Source of the DNA: an uncultured Pirellulaceae bacterium
GTDB taxonomy: Bacteria > Planctomycetota > Planctomycetia > Pirellulales > Pirellulaceae
Assembly: GCA_947258905.1 (NCBI GenBank)
Contig: CAMYKF010000369.1
Location: forward strand, 1 to 15,629
Direction of reading: 5' to 3'
DNA length: 15,629 bases
Part shown: positions 7,961 to 15,001 of the stretch, in pieces
Layout of the letters: each line of letters starts with the position of its first letter
Position numbering within the stretch: the first letter of the stretch is position 1
Notes under the pieces: model-generated
The model's database searches: none
Seen by the model: the letters and a program-made list of their open reading frames with translations, nothing else
What the model was told of the DNA's origin: nothing
Program-made: the position numbers and the translations under genes

Positions 7961-8413
7961 TCAGGAGGCAACCGGCTCAAGCGATTCCCTGGCCGGTTCA
8001 GTCATGTCCGGCTCGCCGGAGCGTTTGTCGATCAGATAATTGACGCTTCCGGCCAGTTCGCCGCAAAAGTCCTTGTGACGCAGTGAAATCGTACGCACCG
8101 GCTGATCATCGGCCATCTCGCGGATGGTCCGGCTAATTCGGAATGCCGGCCCGGCAAATCGATTGCTAAATCGCAGACTGTCCCAGATCACAATCGGCAG
8201 CAGAAAGATCGAAACCAGCATCGGGAACCAGAAATCCGACATGACCTCCCGTGCCAGTTCGTTGAAAGGCAATGTTGCCGAGAACATCCGCACGGTAATT
8301 GGCAAGGCAAAGACCAGAAACCAGGTGAACGCCCAATAAGTCACCAGCCGTCGGGACAACCCGTACTGGAGTTCCTCGTCGACGACCACCTGTTTGCGTT
8401 TGTTCTTATTCAT
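7961..8413 (-). CDS. Two-TM membrane protein with HAMP-like region
   Basis: The 150-residue product has a charged N-terminus (MNKNKRKQ) and two membrane helices, about 24-45 and 61-80. A juxtamembrane part follows: SNRFAGPAFRISRTI at 83-97 and then ISLRHKDFCGELAGSVNYLI. That pattern resembles the HAMP-like linker of some chemoreceptor-like proteins (SNRxAGPxYRL...). No methyl-accepting, kinase or cyclase domain follows; the protein simply ends after an acidic tail. It could regulate or anchor a partner in the inner membrane. It precedes the Flp pilin gene on the same strand, so a link to pilus function or surface sensing is possible but unproven. The ATG at 8413 has only a weak purine-rich stretch (GGGAAC) upstream. 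Function is unknown. Confidence 0.72.
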   Translation of the reverse strand: MNKNKRKQVVVDEELQYGLSRRLVTYWAFTWFLVFALPITVRMFSATLPFNELAREVMSDFWFPMLVSIFLLPIVIWDSLRFSNRFAGPAFRISRTIREMADDQPVRTISLRHKDFCGELAGSVNYLIDKRSGEPDMTEPARESLEPVAS

Positions 8414-8581
8414 GATTTGTTCCCGTTCAAAATCAGGGCGCAGGAAATCCCGGGGAAAAGTGTCCGAGAAACCTTAAGTCAAGAAATCCGCCACGCCGGG
8501 AGATTCACGGCTGATTGCAGGAATTTTCCGATAATTCCCAATTTGTTTGCCGTGCGTTGAATTCGGGCAACATTGTGGGGG

Positions 8582-9343
8582 TCAGGAACGATTGCAACGA
8601 CCGTGCTGCACATTCCGGGCAAACACATAGATAGAGGGAGCGCCCACCTGGCACAGCGGTGCCGAGGCAATCACCGAAACCGCCGGCGCGAAACGGTGGT
8701 TGAGGTACTTGTGTTGCAAGTAGGCTTTGGTAACCCAGCGTTGCTCGCCAAAATCACGTTGCAAGAGCCGCGACAATTCCTGCCGCGAGAACCCCGCGTG
8801 GGCGCCGTACTCATTGCGAAATCGGCCGCGCAAACGCGCCGTCCAGTCGTTCAGATTGTCGTTCAGCTTGTTACGCCAGGTGGGTTGCCATTGAGTTTGA
8901 CGATGGGCGCCCACGCTGCTGACCAGACGGTGACGGTTCGGTGTGCCAATAAAGATCCAGCCACCCGGCTTGAGTACGCGTGACAGTTCCACAAGGCTTT
9001 TCGCAGGGTCGTTGACGTGCTCGATCACGTGGTGATAGAAGATGGCGTCAAACCAGCCATCGGCAAACGGCAAGTCGCAGACACTGGCCAGTTGATAATT
9101 CAGCCGTGGCCAGGCTCGTAGTGACTCCTCAAATTCGTTTTCCACATCAACCGCTTCAATGTCAGCATCCAGCAATTGCTGGATGAGTGCCGCTTCGTGC
9201 CCGGCACCGCATCCGGCAATCAAAATTCGGCTGCCGGACTGGCGGACTTGAGGGTCCAGTTGCTGCAACTGTTGGCAGAAAAACTCGGCACCGGCGTGGC
9301 TGCTCACAGGCAGTTCGGATCGGTGGGCACTTGCGACGGACAT
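8582..9343 (-). CDS. Class I SAM-dependent methyltransferase
   Basis: The 253-residue protein carries the Rossmann-fold methyltransferase signature. Motif I is ILIAGCGAGHE (40-50), with an acidic end to strand 2 at IEAVDVE (62-68). SVCDLPFADGWFDAIFYHHVIEHV (87-110) matches the Methyltransf_11 type, and SRVLKPGGWIFIGTP (121-135) follows. The C-terminal third (FSRQELSRLLQRDFG...) is the usual substrate lid and gives no substrate clue. The start at 9343 is set by an AGGAG ribosome-binding site five bases upstream. The frame extends to 9391, but that N-terminus (MWRLDPCFPCRWPGD) looks untranslated. It is divergent from the module B PSCyt gene and 168 bp upstream of the membrane-protein/pilin pair on the same strand. 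The acceptor could be a lipid, glycan or small metabolite. Confidence 0.9.
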   Translation of the reverse strand: MSVASAHRSELPVSSHAGAEFFCQQLQQLDPQVRQSGSRILIAGCGAGHEAALIQQLLDADIEAVDVENEFEESLRAWPRLNYQLASVCDLPFADGWFDAIFYHHVIEHVNDPAKSLVELSRVLKPGGWIFIGTPNRHRLVSSVGAHRQTQWQPTWRNKLNDNLNDWTARLRGRFRNEYGAHAGFSRQELSRLLQRDFGEQRWVTKAYLQHKYLNHRFAPAVSVIASAPLCQVGAPSIYVFARNVQHGRCNRS

Positions 9344-9348
9344 GGGAT

Positions 9349-9353
9349 CTCCT
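9349..9353 (-). promoter_or_regulatory. Shine-Dalgarno site AGGAG for the methyltransferase
   Basis: On the minus strand AGGAG is followed by ATCCC and then the ATG at 9343, an ideal spacing. It decides the start codon against the longer open frame to 9391. Most other genes in the window have much weaker sites. Confidence 0.8.
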
Positions 9354-9440
9354 GGCCAACGACATGGAAAACAGGGGTCAAGTCTCCACACTAGTCGCCC
9401 GCGATCCCCGCTCCCAGGCGGAATTCAGCGATAATCGACC

Positions 9441-9462
9441 GATGTTGTCTTTCGGCAACATC
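9441..9462. promoter_or_regulatory. Hairpin/inverted repeat in the divergent spacer
   Basis: GATGTTGTC (9441-9449) pairs with GGCAACATC (9454-9462) as a 9-bp stem with one G-U pair and a TTTC loop. It lies in the 280-bp region between the divergent methyltransferase (start 9343) and the module B PSCyt gene (start 9624), just after a GATAAT hexamer at 9430-9435. It could be an operator or a leader hairpin. No T-run follows on either strand, so a classical terminator is unlikely. The rest of this spacer shows nothing I recognise. Confidence 0.5.
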
Positions 9463-9623
9463 ATGCGGTGAGCTGTGACGACCAGGCCGGTTTTTCCAAG
9501 CTATTCTTCCGACCAGGCCATGCACTTCGACGTGCGCGAATGCTGCAGCAGCCGAACCGTTTCGGACCCGCTGATGTTGAAACAGCAGAGGGGTCGTACG
9601 ACAATCGAGTCATTATCTGGCCC

Positions 9624-12527
9624 ATGAAAAATTGCATGATTCCTGCCTCCCGATTATCAGCAGCAACGTTGTTCACTGCCGGCTTGTCCAGCAGTGCCGT
9701 GTTGTGTCTTCACTTCTTGCTGTGGCTGGCCCCTTGTTCAGTTGTGTCCGCCCAGGAGACGGGAACGAACCGTCAGCAAATCGAATTCTTCGAGACACGC
9801 ATCCGGCCGGTGCTGATCGAGCACTGCTACGAGTGCCATGCCGCCTCGTCCACCCGGTTGCAAGGCGGATTGCTGGTCGATTCGCGTGATGCCTTGCTGG
9901 CCGGAGGCGACAGCGGACCGGCTCTGGTGCCCGGCCAGCCGGACGAGAGTCTGTTGCTGGAATCGTTGCGCTACGAGTCGTACGAAATGCCGCCGACGGG
10001 CAAGTTGCCCGATCACATCATCGCGGACTTTGAAAAGTGGATCCGCGAAGGAGCCGTCGATCCACGGGACTCGTCGGCCAATGCGTCGGCGCGGAACAGC
10101 GTCGACATGGAAACCGGCCGGAAGTTCTGGTCTTTCCAGCCGATTACCGATCCCCCGATCCCCCAGCCACGCGATAACTCGTGGTGCGCGACCGATATCG
10201 ACCGCTTCATTCTTCATCGACTTGAGGACCGCGGATTGCAGCCCGTCGCTGACGCCTCGGCGGTTGATCTGGTGCGTCGCATCTTTTTTGACCTGACCGG
10301 TCTGCCGCCAACGCCCGCCCAAATTGAAGACTTTGTTAACGACTCCAGTACCGACGCGGTCCAGCGGCTGGTCGACGCGTTGTTGGAGAGCCCGCGATTT
10401 GGAGAAAGGTGGGGGCGTCACTGGCTGGATGTGGCCCGCTACGCAGACAGTAGCGGTGGCGGACGCCTGTTGATGTTTCACGACGCATGGCGCTACCGCG
10501 ACTACGTCATCAACGCTTTCAATTCCGACAAACCGATCGACCACTTCATTCGCGAACAGCTGGCCGGCGATCTGTTGCCGTTTACCGATCATCACCAGCA
10601 TGGCGAACAGTTGACGGCCACCGGATTCCTCATGCTGGGGCCGCACAATTTTGAACTGCAGGACAAGAACCTGCTGCGGATGGAGGTGGTCGATGAGCAG
10701 ATTGATGTGACCGGCCGCGCATTCCTCGGCATGACGCTGGGCTGTGTGCGTTGCCACGATCACAAGTTCGATCCGATTCCCATCGAGGATTATTACGCGC
10801 TGGCCGGCATCTTTCGCAGCACCGATTCACTGGTGCATGCCAACGTTTCCCGGTTTGTGGAAACGGAACTGCCGCTGGACCCCGAACAGCAGATGGTGCT
10901 GGACATGCACCAGGTCAAATTGCAGCAAATCGACCAGGTCATCGAGACGCGGCAAACGCAAATTGAAGTGTTACGCAAGGAACTGGGAGTGCTCGAGCCG
11001 GTAGAGGTTGCCGATCTGCCCGGTCTGGTGATCGACGATGAACAGGCCACGCTCACTGGTAACTGGAATCGCAGCGACAATGTCAGTCCCTATGTCGGAG
11101 CCGGCTACCAGTACGCCAACGGCGATGCGCGTGCCGAGTTTGAAGTGGAGGTGGCGGGGGCGGGGGACTACGAAGTACTCGTTTCCTGGACCCCGCATCC
11201 CAATCGCTGCCACGGCGTAATGGTCAAGGCGACAACTGGCGAAACACAAGTCGAATCCGCCATCGATCAGAGACAATTGCCAGGCACTAATGGATTGTTC
11301 CATTCCATTGGCCAGCTGACCGTCGCCGCAGGTCAAACGGTTAATGTTTCGGTGTCAGGCACCAAAACTGGCGCGATCGTGATCGATGCCGTGCAATTGA
11401 TCCCGCAGGCAAGTGACGCGTCAACAAGCGTTGACCGCCCACACCAGTTGCTGACGTTGCTGCAGCAGCGACTGGCATCCTTGGGGGAAGAGGAACTCCA
11501 GCGCGAGGAACATGTTGCCCAGGCACCCGATCTTCCGCCGAAGGTCATGTCGGTTCGCGAGCATAACGAGGCTGGAGACTACTACGTATGCATTCGGGGC
11601 AACGCCGATCGACTGGGGGACCCCGTAACTCGACGCGCTTTGCAGGTCTTGCCGCTGGACGCTGAACTGACCATCCTCGACGGGGCCAGCGGGCGGCTGG
11701 AACTTGCCAACTGGATGGTTGATCGCGGCAATCCGCTGACCGCCCGCGTTTACGTTAATCGTGTCTGGCAGCACTTGCTCGGCCATGGTCTGGTACGCAC
11801 GCCCGACAATTTTGGATTGATGGGCGAAATCCCATCGCATCCGTTGCTGCTGGATCATCTGGCAAGGCGGTTCATTGAAAATGGCTGGTCCACGAAGTGG
11901 TTGATCCGCGAGATCACCAGGTCGCGCGTTTACCAGTTGTCTACGCAACATCGCGAGGGGAACGCCGCGGTCGATCCGGAGAATCGATTGTTGTGGCGAG
12001 CCCACCGCAAACGTCTGGATGCCGAGGCGATCCGCGATGCGATGCTGTGCTTCAACAGTCAACTGGACAACACCATGGGCGGGCCCGCCATGCCCGCGGA
12101 TGTGAAACGCGAAGCGGAGGTGGAATATTCGCAAAACCGCCGCACCGTTTACCTGCCCGTGTTTCGCAATACGCTGCACGACCTGCTGGATGTGTTCGAT
12201 TTCCCCAATCCCAATCTTGTTTCCGGCCTGCGTAACGAAAGCACTCTGCCGGCCCAGGCACTGTATTTGATGAACAGTCCATTTGTGCTGGAGCAGGCGG
12301 AACTGGCTGCCCGATCTTTGCTGGCGGCTAACGTTGCGGATGACCAGGAGCGGCTCGATCTGGCGTTTCGCCGGGCACTGGGGCGTTTGCCACACGACAC
12401 CGAGCGAAAATCCATGGCTGCATTTCTGGCCGGATTTGATCACAATGACGAAGCGGCCCGTTTGCAGGCCTGGACCGACATTTGCCATACGCTTATGGCC
12501 AGCCTCGATTTCCGGTATTTGAACTAG
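9624..12527 (+). CDS. Exported PSCyt1-PSCyt2(DUF1549)-golvesin-like-PSD1(DUF1553) cytochrome-like protein, module B
   Basis: This 967-residue protein is a second planctomycete cytochrome-type protein, paralogous to the one at 3024. A signal peptide (about 1-43, ending SVVSAQE) precedes PSCyt1, with the haem motif C68-Y-E-C71-H72 and a candidate axial methionine M122 in YEMPP. PSCyt2/DUF1549 (about 185-400) holds the second CxxCH, C374-V-R-C377-H378, in GCVRCHDHKFDP. A coiled segment (424-460) follows. Next comes a domain (about 468-594) resembling the golvesin C-terminal-like fold: VIDDEQATLTGNW, GDYEVLVSW and GAIVIDAVQLIP. PSD1/DUF1553 (about 636-967) has NPLTARVYVNRVWQHLLGHG. Module A has a LamG-like domain in the equivalent place. 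I chose the ATG at 9624 because the signal peptide begins there; the frame runs back to 9468. No good ribosome-binding site is seen. The DUF1501 gene follows after 10 bp. Confidence 0.92.
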   Translation: MKNCMIPASRLSAATLFTAGLSSSAVLCLHFLLWLAPCSVVSAQETGTNRQQIEFFETRIRPVLIEHCYECHAASSTRLQGGLLVDSRDALLAGGDSGPALVPGQPDESLLLESLRYESYEMPPTGKLPDHIIADFEKWIREGAVDPRDSSANASARNSVDMETGRKFWSFQPITDPPIPQPRDNSWCATDIDRFILHRLEDRGLQPVADASAVDLVRRIFFDLTGLPPTPAQIEDFVNDSSTDAVQRLVDALLESPRFGERWGRHWLDVARYADSSGGGRLLMFHDAWRYRDYVINAFNSDKPIDHFIREQLAGDLLPFTDHHQHGEQLTATGFLMLGPHNFELQDKNLLRMEVVDEQIDVTGRAFLGMTLGCVRCHDHKFDPIPIEDYYALAGIFRSTDSLVHANVSRFVETELPLDPEQQMVLDMHQVKLQQIDQVIETRQTQIEVLRKELGVLEPVEVADLPGLVIDDEQATLTGNWNRSDNVSPYVGAGYQYANGDARAEFEVEVAGAGDYEVLVSWTPHPNRCHGVMVKATTGETQVESAIDQRQLPGTNGLFHSIGQLTVAAGQTVNVSVSGTKTGAIVIDAVQLIPQASDASTSVDRPHQLLTLLQQRLASLGEEELQREEHVAQAPDLPPKVMSVREHNEAGDYYVCIRGNADRLGDPVTRRALQVLPLDAELTILDGASGRLELANWMVDRGNPLTARVYVNRVWQHLLGHGLVRTPDNFGLMGEIPSHPLLLDHLARRFIENGWSTKWLIREITRSRVYQLSTQHREGNAAVDPENRLLWRAHRKRLDAEAIRDAMLCFNSQLDNTMGGPAMPADVKREAEVEYSQNRRTVYLPVFRNTLHDLLDVFDFPNPNLVSGLRNESTLPAQALYLMNSPFVLEQAELAARSLLAANVADDQERLDLAFRRALGRLPHDTERKSMAAFLAGFDHNDEAARLQAWTDICHTLMASLDFRYLN

Positions 12528-12537
12528 CGAACCAGGC

Positions 12538-13938
12538 ATGAACTCCTGCCACCCCAATCGACGACAATTACTCAAGTCCTCCGCTTGCGGATTCGGTTCG
12601 CTGGCCATGGCAGGACTGCTGCACGAGCAGGCTCGCGGCGAGGATCAATCTCCCTACGCACCCCGCCAGCCGCATTTTGCACCGCGGGTCAAACGCGTGA
12701 TCTTTTTGTTCATGCAAGGCGGACCCAGTCACGTTGATACGTTTGATCCCAAATCGAAACTGGACGAACTGCACGGGCAGCAAGTCGAATTTGACGTGGC
12801 GCGAACTCGCAAACGGTCCCACGAGACGATCCTTCGGTCCCCCTGGAAGTTTCAAAAACATGGCCAGTGCGGTCGCGATGTTTCCGAGCTGTTCCCGCAC
12901 ATCGCCAAACAAGTCGACGATTTGTGTCTGATTCGCAGCATGCACACCGAAGGCGTCGCGCACGGCCCGGCGACGCTGTTTTTGCATACCGGCGCCACCA
13001 ACCTGATTCGGCCCAGCATCGGCGGCTGGATTTCCTATGGACTGGGCACCGAAAACCAGAACCTGCCGGCTTTCGTAACCATCAATCCGCCGCCCACCAA
13101 GGGCGGACCCCGCAATTACTCCAACGCCTTTCTGCCCACGCCGCATCAGGGCACGGTCATCAAGGGATCCGATCCCGCCAGCGCCGTGCGACATCTCTCG
13201 AATCCTTTGATTGACCCGGCGCGACAACAGCAGCAACTGAGTCTGCTGAATCAAATCAATGCGGCGCAGGCCGGTCGGGTGGTTGCCGACGATCGACTGG
13301 AGGCCACGATTCAATCCTGCGAACTGGCCTTTCGCATGCAGAGCCACGTCCCCCAGGTACTGAACCTGGCTGGTGAGCCGCAACACATCCTGGACCTGTA
13401 TGGCATCGGCCAGGACGCAACGGACGAGTTTGGCCGACAGTGTCTGATGGCGCGGCAAATGGCCGAAGCCGGCGTGCGATACATTCAGGTCAGCTACAGT
13501 GACCTCAAGGACACACCACGCTGGGACCAGCATTCCAATCTGCAAGAACACGAAGTCCACGCCCGCGCCACTGACCAGCCGGTGGCCGGATTGTTGACCG
13601 ACCTGAAACAACGCGGCTTGCTGGAAGACACCCTGGTCTGGTGGGGCGGCGAGTTCGGCAGGACTCCGTATTCACAAAATCAAACCGGTCGCGATCACAA
13701 CCCGCGTGGATTCTCGGTGTGGCTGGCCGGCGGTGGCGTGAAACCCGGGCACGTGCACGGCGAGACCGACGAATTCGGTTATGAAGCGACGCAGGACAAG
13801 GTGCATATGCACGACTTGCACGCCACGATCCTGCACCTGCTGGGACTGGATCACCGACAGTTAACGTATCGCTACGCCGGACGCGATTTCCGCTTAACCG
13901 ACGTGCATGGCCGTGTGGTAGAAGAGATTGTTTGTTAA
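12538..13938 (+). CDS. DUF1501 protein (sulfatase/alkaline-phosphatase-like fold), module B
   Basis: The 466-residue product begins MNSCHPNRRQLLKSSACGFG, a twin-arginine export signal with RR at 8-9. Its metal-site pattern is complete by family standards: QGGPSHVDTFDPK (60-72), RWDQHSN around D330 and H332, WWGGEFGRTPY (368-378) and GRDHNP (384-389). In module A the first motif is altered (SGAPSQFESFD instead of GGPSHVDTFD), so the two paralogues may differ in metal binding or substrate. DUF1501 proteins are thought to be exported hydrolase-like proteins, but their reaction is not established. The gene starts 10 bp after the PSCyt stop, a clear operon. A 52-bp palindromic repeat begins 2 bp after its stop codon. 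Confidence 0.93.
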   Translation: MNSCHPNRRQLLKSSACGFGSLAMAGLLHEQARGEDQSPYAPRQPHFAPRVKRVIFLFMQGGPSHVDTFDPKSKLDELHGQQVEFDVARTRKRSHETILRSPWKFQKHGQCGRDVSELFPHIAKQVDDLCLIRSMHTEGVAHGPATLFLHTGATNLIRPSIGGWISYGLGTENQNLPAFVTINPPPTKGGPRNYSNAFLPTPHQGTVIKGSDPASAVRHLSNPLIDPARQQQQLSLLNQINAAQAGRVVADDRLEATIQSCELAFRMQSHVPQVLNLAGEPQHILDLYGIGQDATDEFGRQCLMARQMAEAGVRYIQVSYSDLKDTPRWDQHSNLQEHEVHARATDQPVAGLLTDLKQRGLLEDTLVWWGGEFGRTPYSQNQTGRDHNPRGFSVWLAGGGVKPGHVHGETDEFGYEATQDKVHMHDLHATILHLLGLDHRQLTYRYAGRDFRLTDVHGRVVEEIVC

Positions 13939-13940
13939 AC

Positions 13941-13992
13941 CCTTCTCCCTCGGGGAGAACCCCGGCGCGCCGGGAGCAGTCCGGATGAGGGC
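13941..13992. repeat. 52-bp palindromic repeat, copy 2 (after module B)
   Basis: This matches the copy at 6212-6263 at 48 of 52 positions. It has TTCTCCC-tcg-GGGAGAA (13943-13959), the 14-bp palindrome CCCGGCGCGCCGGG (13961-13974) and the tail CCGGATGAGGG. Unlike copy 1, the outer 11-bp pairing is broken because GAAGG has become GCAGT. It begins 2 bp after the DUF1501 stop, so it may act as a transcript-end hairpin. From memory, similar CCTTCTCCC...GGATGAGGG elements are widespread between bacterial genes. Confidence 0.88.
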
Positions 13993-14379
13993 CGACGCCC
14001 GGCGTTGGATGCCATGCTTCACGCTTGCGAGGGCATGCGGCATGCCGATCCAATAAGAATCGCTTCGCGGTCCGAATTGTGAAGAATGAATTGTGAATTG
14101 TGACTGAAACGCAGGACTCTCCGGAGCGAAAGTCGCCAGACTTCCGACCCGCTCATGACTGCCAAATCGACCTTTATTTGCAGCATCTTGCTGATCGCCG
14201 GATGATAACAGATGACGTGCATCAAGTAACATCTTCAGCCTCCCAACTTCCGCGTTCGAAATTCCTTGTTCGACATTCTGCGGCTCCGGGCAGGGGAAAC
14301 TCTTCGCGATCCCCGCTTTGTCAAAATTGTGAATAATGGGTGGTAAATTGCAAGATGCTGCCCGCCGGATGTCGCGACC
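13993..14379. other. Gene-free spacer built from short repeats
   Basis: No convincing gene is present. The stretch holds an inverted pair TTGGAT (14005-14010)/ATCCAA (14048-14053), a tandem GGCATGC pair (14032-14045) and four AATTGTGA copies. It also contains a segment reading CTTCCGCGTTCGAAATTCC around 14250, which I recall as a recurrent intergenic sequence in planctomycetes. Open frames across it give low-complexity translations such as SQFTIHSSQF and show no domain. No tRNA is seen. Confidence 0.7.
14075..14332. repeat. Four AATTGTGA direct copies, three clustered
   Basis: AATTGTGA occurs at 14075-14082, 14089-14096, 14096-14103 and 14325-14332, all in the same direction. The first three form a tight cluster (TTCACAATTCACAATTC on the other strand), a type of repeat often seen between genes in planctomycetes and other bacteria. 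The last copy lies 47 bp ahead of the cupin start. They could be remnants of repeat expansion or protein-binding sites; I favour the former. Confidence 0.6.
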
Positions 14380-14715
14380 ATGCCCAACCTCTTTCAAGAC
14401 CTGCCTGACACATGCCCTGACGAAGTCGTCGACATCCTTGTCTCCAGCGACAACGTGAGAATTAAGCGCATCATCTCCGATGGTCACGCTTCGCCCGATG
14501 GATTCTGGTACGACCAGAAAGATCATGAATGGGTTGTGTTGTTGCAGGGTTCAGCCACGCTGGAATTTGAAGACCGCGAACCGGTGCACTTGCAACCCGG
14601 CGACTGGCTGGAGATTCCCGCGCATCAAAAGCATCGGGTGGAACAAACGTCGGACGAAACCCGAACCATCTGGCTGGCGATCTTCTGGAGGTCGTCACCG
14701 GCGCAGAATTCATGA
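14380..14715 (+). CDS. Small single-domain cupin protein
   Basis: The 111-residue protein is one cupin barrel. Cupin motif 1 is degenerate, DHEWVVLLQGSATLEFED (48-65), and motif 2 is QPGDWLEIPAHQKHRV (72-87). H49, H82 and H85 are the likely metal ligands. The opening pattern (NLFQDLP..., VRIKRIISDGHASPDGFWYDQ) belongs to a widespread family of short cupins whose substrate is not known. They are cytoplasmic by absence of any signal peptide. The ATG at 14380 starts at the conserved N-terminus; no strong ribosome-binding site is visible. It stands alone: upstream is a repeat-filled spacer and downstream a 286-bp gap, so it is probably transcribed on its own. Confidence 0.88.
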   Translation: MPNLFQDLPDTCPDEVVDILVSSDNVRIKRIISDGHASPDGFWYDQKDHEWVVLLQGSATLEFEDREPVHLQPGDWLEIPAHQKHRVEQTSDETRTIWLAIFWRSSPAQNS

Positions 14716-14719
14716 ACCA

Positions 14720-14776
14720 GAGGGCATTTCAACACTGTTTTCTGCGTAGTGGACGATTGGGTTTTGAAATGCGCTC
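14720..14776. repeat. Inverted repeat with 31-base loop after the cupin gene
   Basis: GAGGGCATTTCAA (14720-14732) and TTGAAATGCGCTC (14764-14776) pair at 12 of 13 positions, including a perfect 9-bp core GCATTTCAA/TTGAAATGC. The arm begins 5 bp after the cupin stop, so it would form a hairpin in the 3' end of that transcript. The 31-base loop and lack of a T-run argue against a simple terminator. It may be a small mobile palindrome. Confidence 0.65.
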
Positions 14777-14843
14777 CAGCTACTCGCAGAGTTTGCGGAT
14801 ACGCAAAGAGAGCCGGGTAACAAACTGAATCCCTCCCAGCCAC

Positions 14844-14877
14844 CTCTGCGATTCTCTGCGGCTTTGCGCTCTCTGCG
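14844..14877. repeat. CTCTGCG triple direct repeat
   Basis: CTCTGCG occurs at 14844-14850, 14854-14860 and 14871-14877, with a TTTGCG variant at 14863-14868. An inverted relative (CGCAGAG near 14786, then CGCAAAGAGAG) precedes it, so the whole 14780-14880 block can fold back. Sequences of this type (CTCTGCGTCTCTGCG) are, from memory, recurrent intergenic repeats in many bacteria. Nothing else is recognised in the 14716-15001 gap. Confidence 0.55.
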
Positions 14878-15001
14878 TCTTCCTTGTAACCACTCCCATC
14901 ATCAGGCAGCAAAAACCCGCAAAGCAGTTGTTAGCTGTGAACGTTTTTTGCGGTTAGGGCAGCGGCAATCAAGCTGTGAAACACGCTAACTGAGGGTGTC
15001 G

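Noticed and set aside
9468..9623. N-terminal extension of the module B PSCyt protein
   Set aside because: The 52 extra residues are polar and would bury the signal peptide inside the protein; the ATG at 9624 places it at the N-terminus.
9738..10763. Long antisense open frame (341 codons) within the module B PSCyt gene
   Set aside because: Long antisense frames are expected opposite GC-rich genes with biased third positions. The translation lacks domains, and the sense strand has clear haem and PSCyt motifs. The same holds for 6393-7328, 11421-12608 and 12568-13611 on the minus strand.
13941..13974. Rho-independent terminator after module B
   Set aside because: The hairpins are strong but no T-run follows, and the same element occurs inside module A, so I annotate it as a repeat.
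14100..14336. Plus-strand small open frame of 78 codons upstream of the cupin
   Set aside because: It is composed of repeat-like sequence, with no ribosome-binding site and no protein features.
13894..14526. Minus-strand open frame of 210 codons across the repeat-rich spacer
   Set aside because: It runs through repeats and both flanking genes, and its translation (SQFTIHSSQF, GAPGFSPREK) is typical of intergenic repeats rather than protein.
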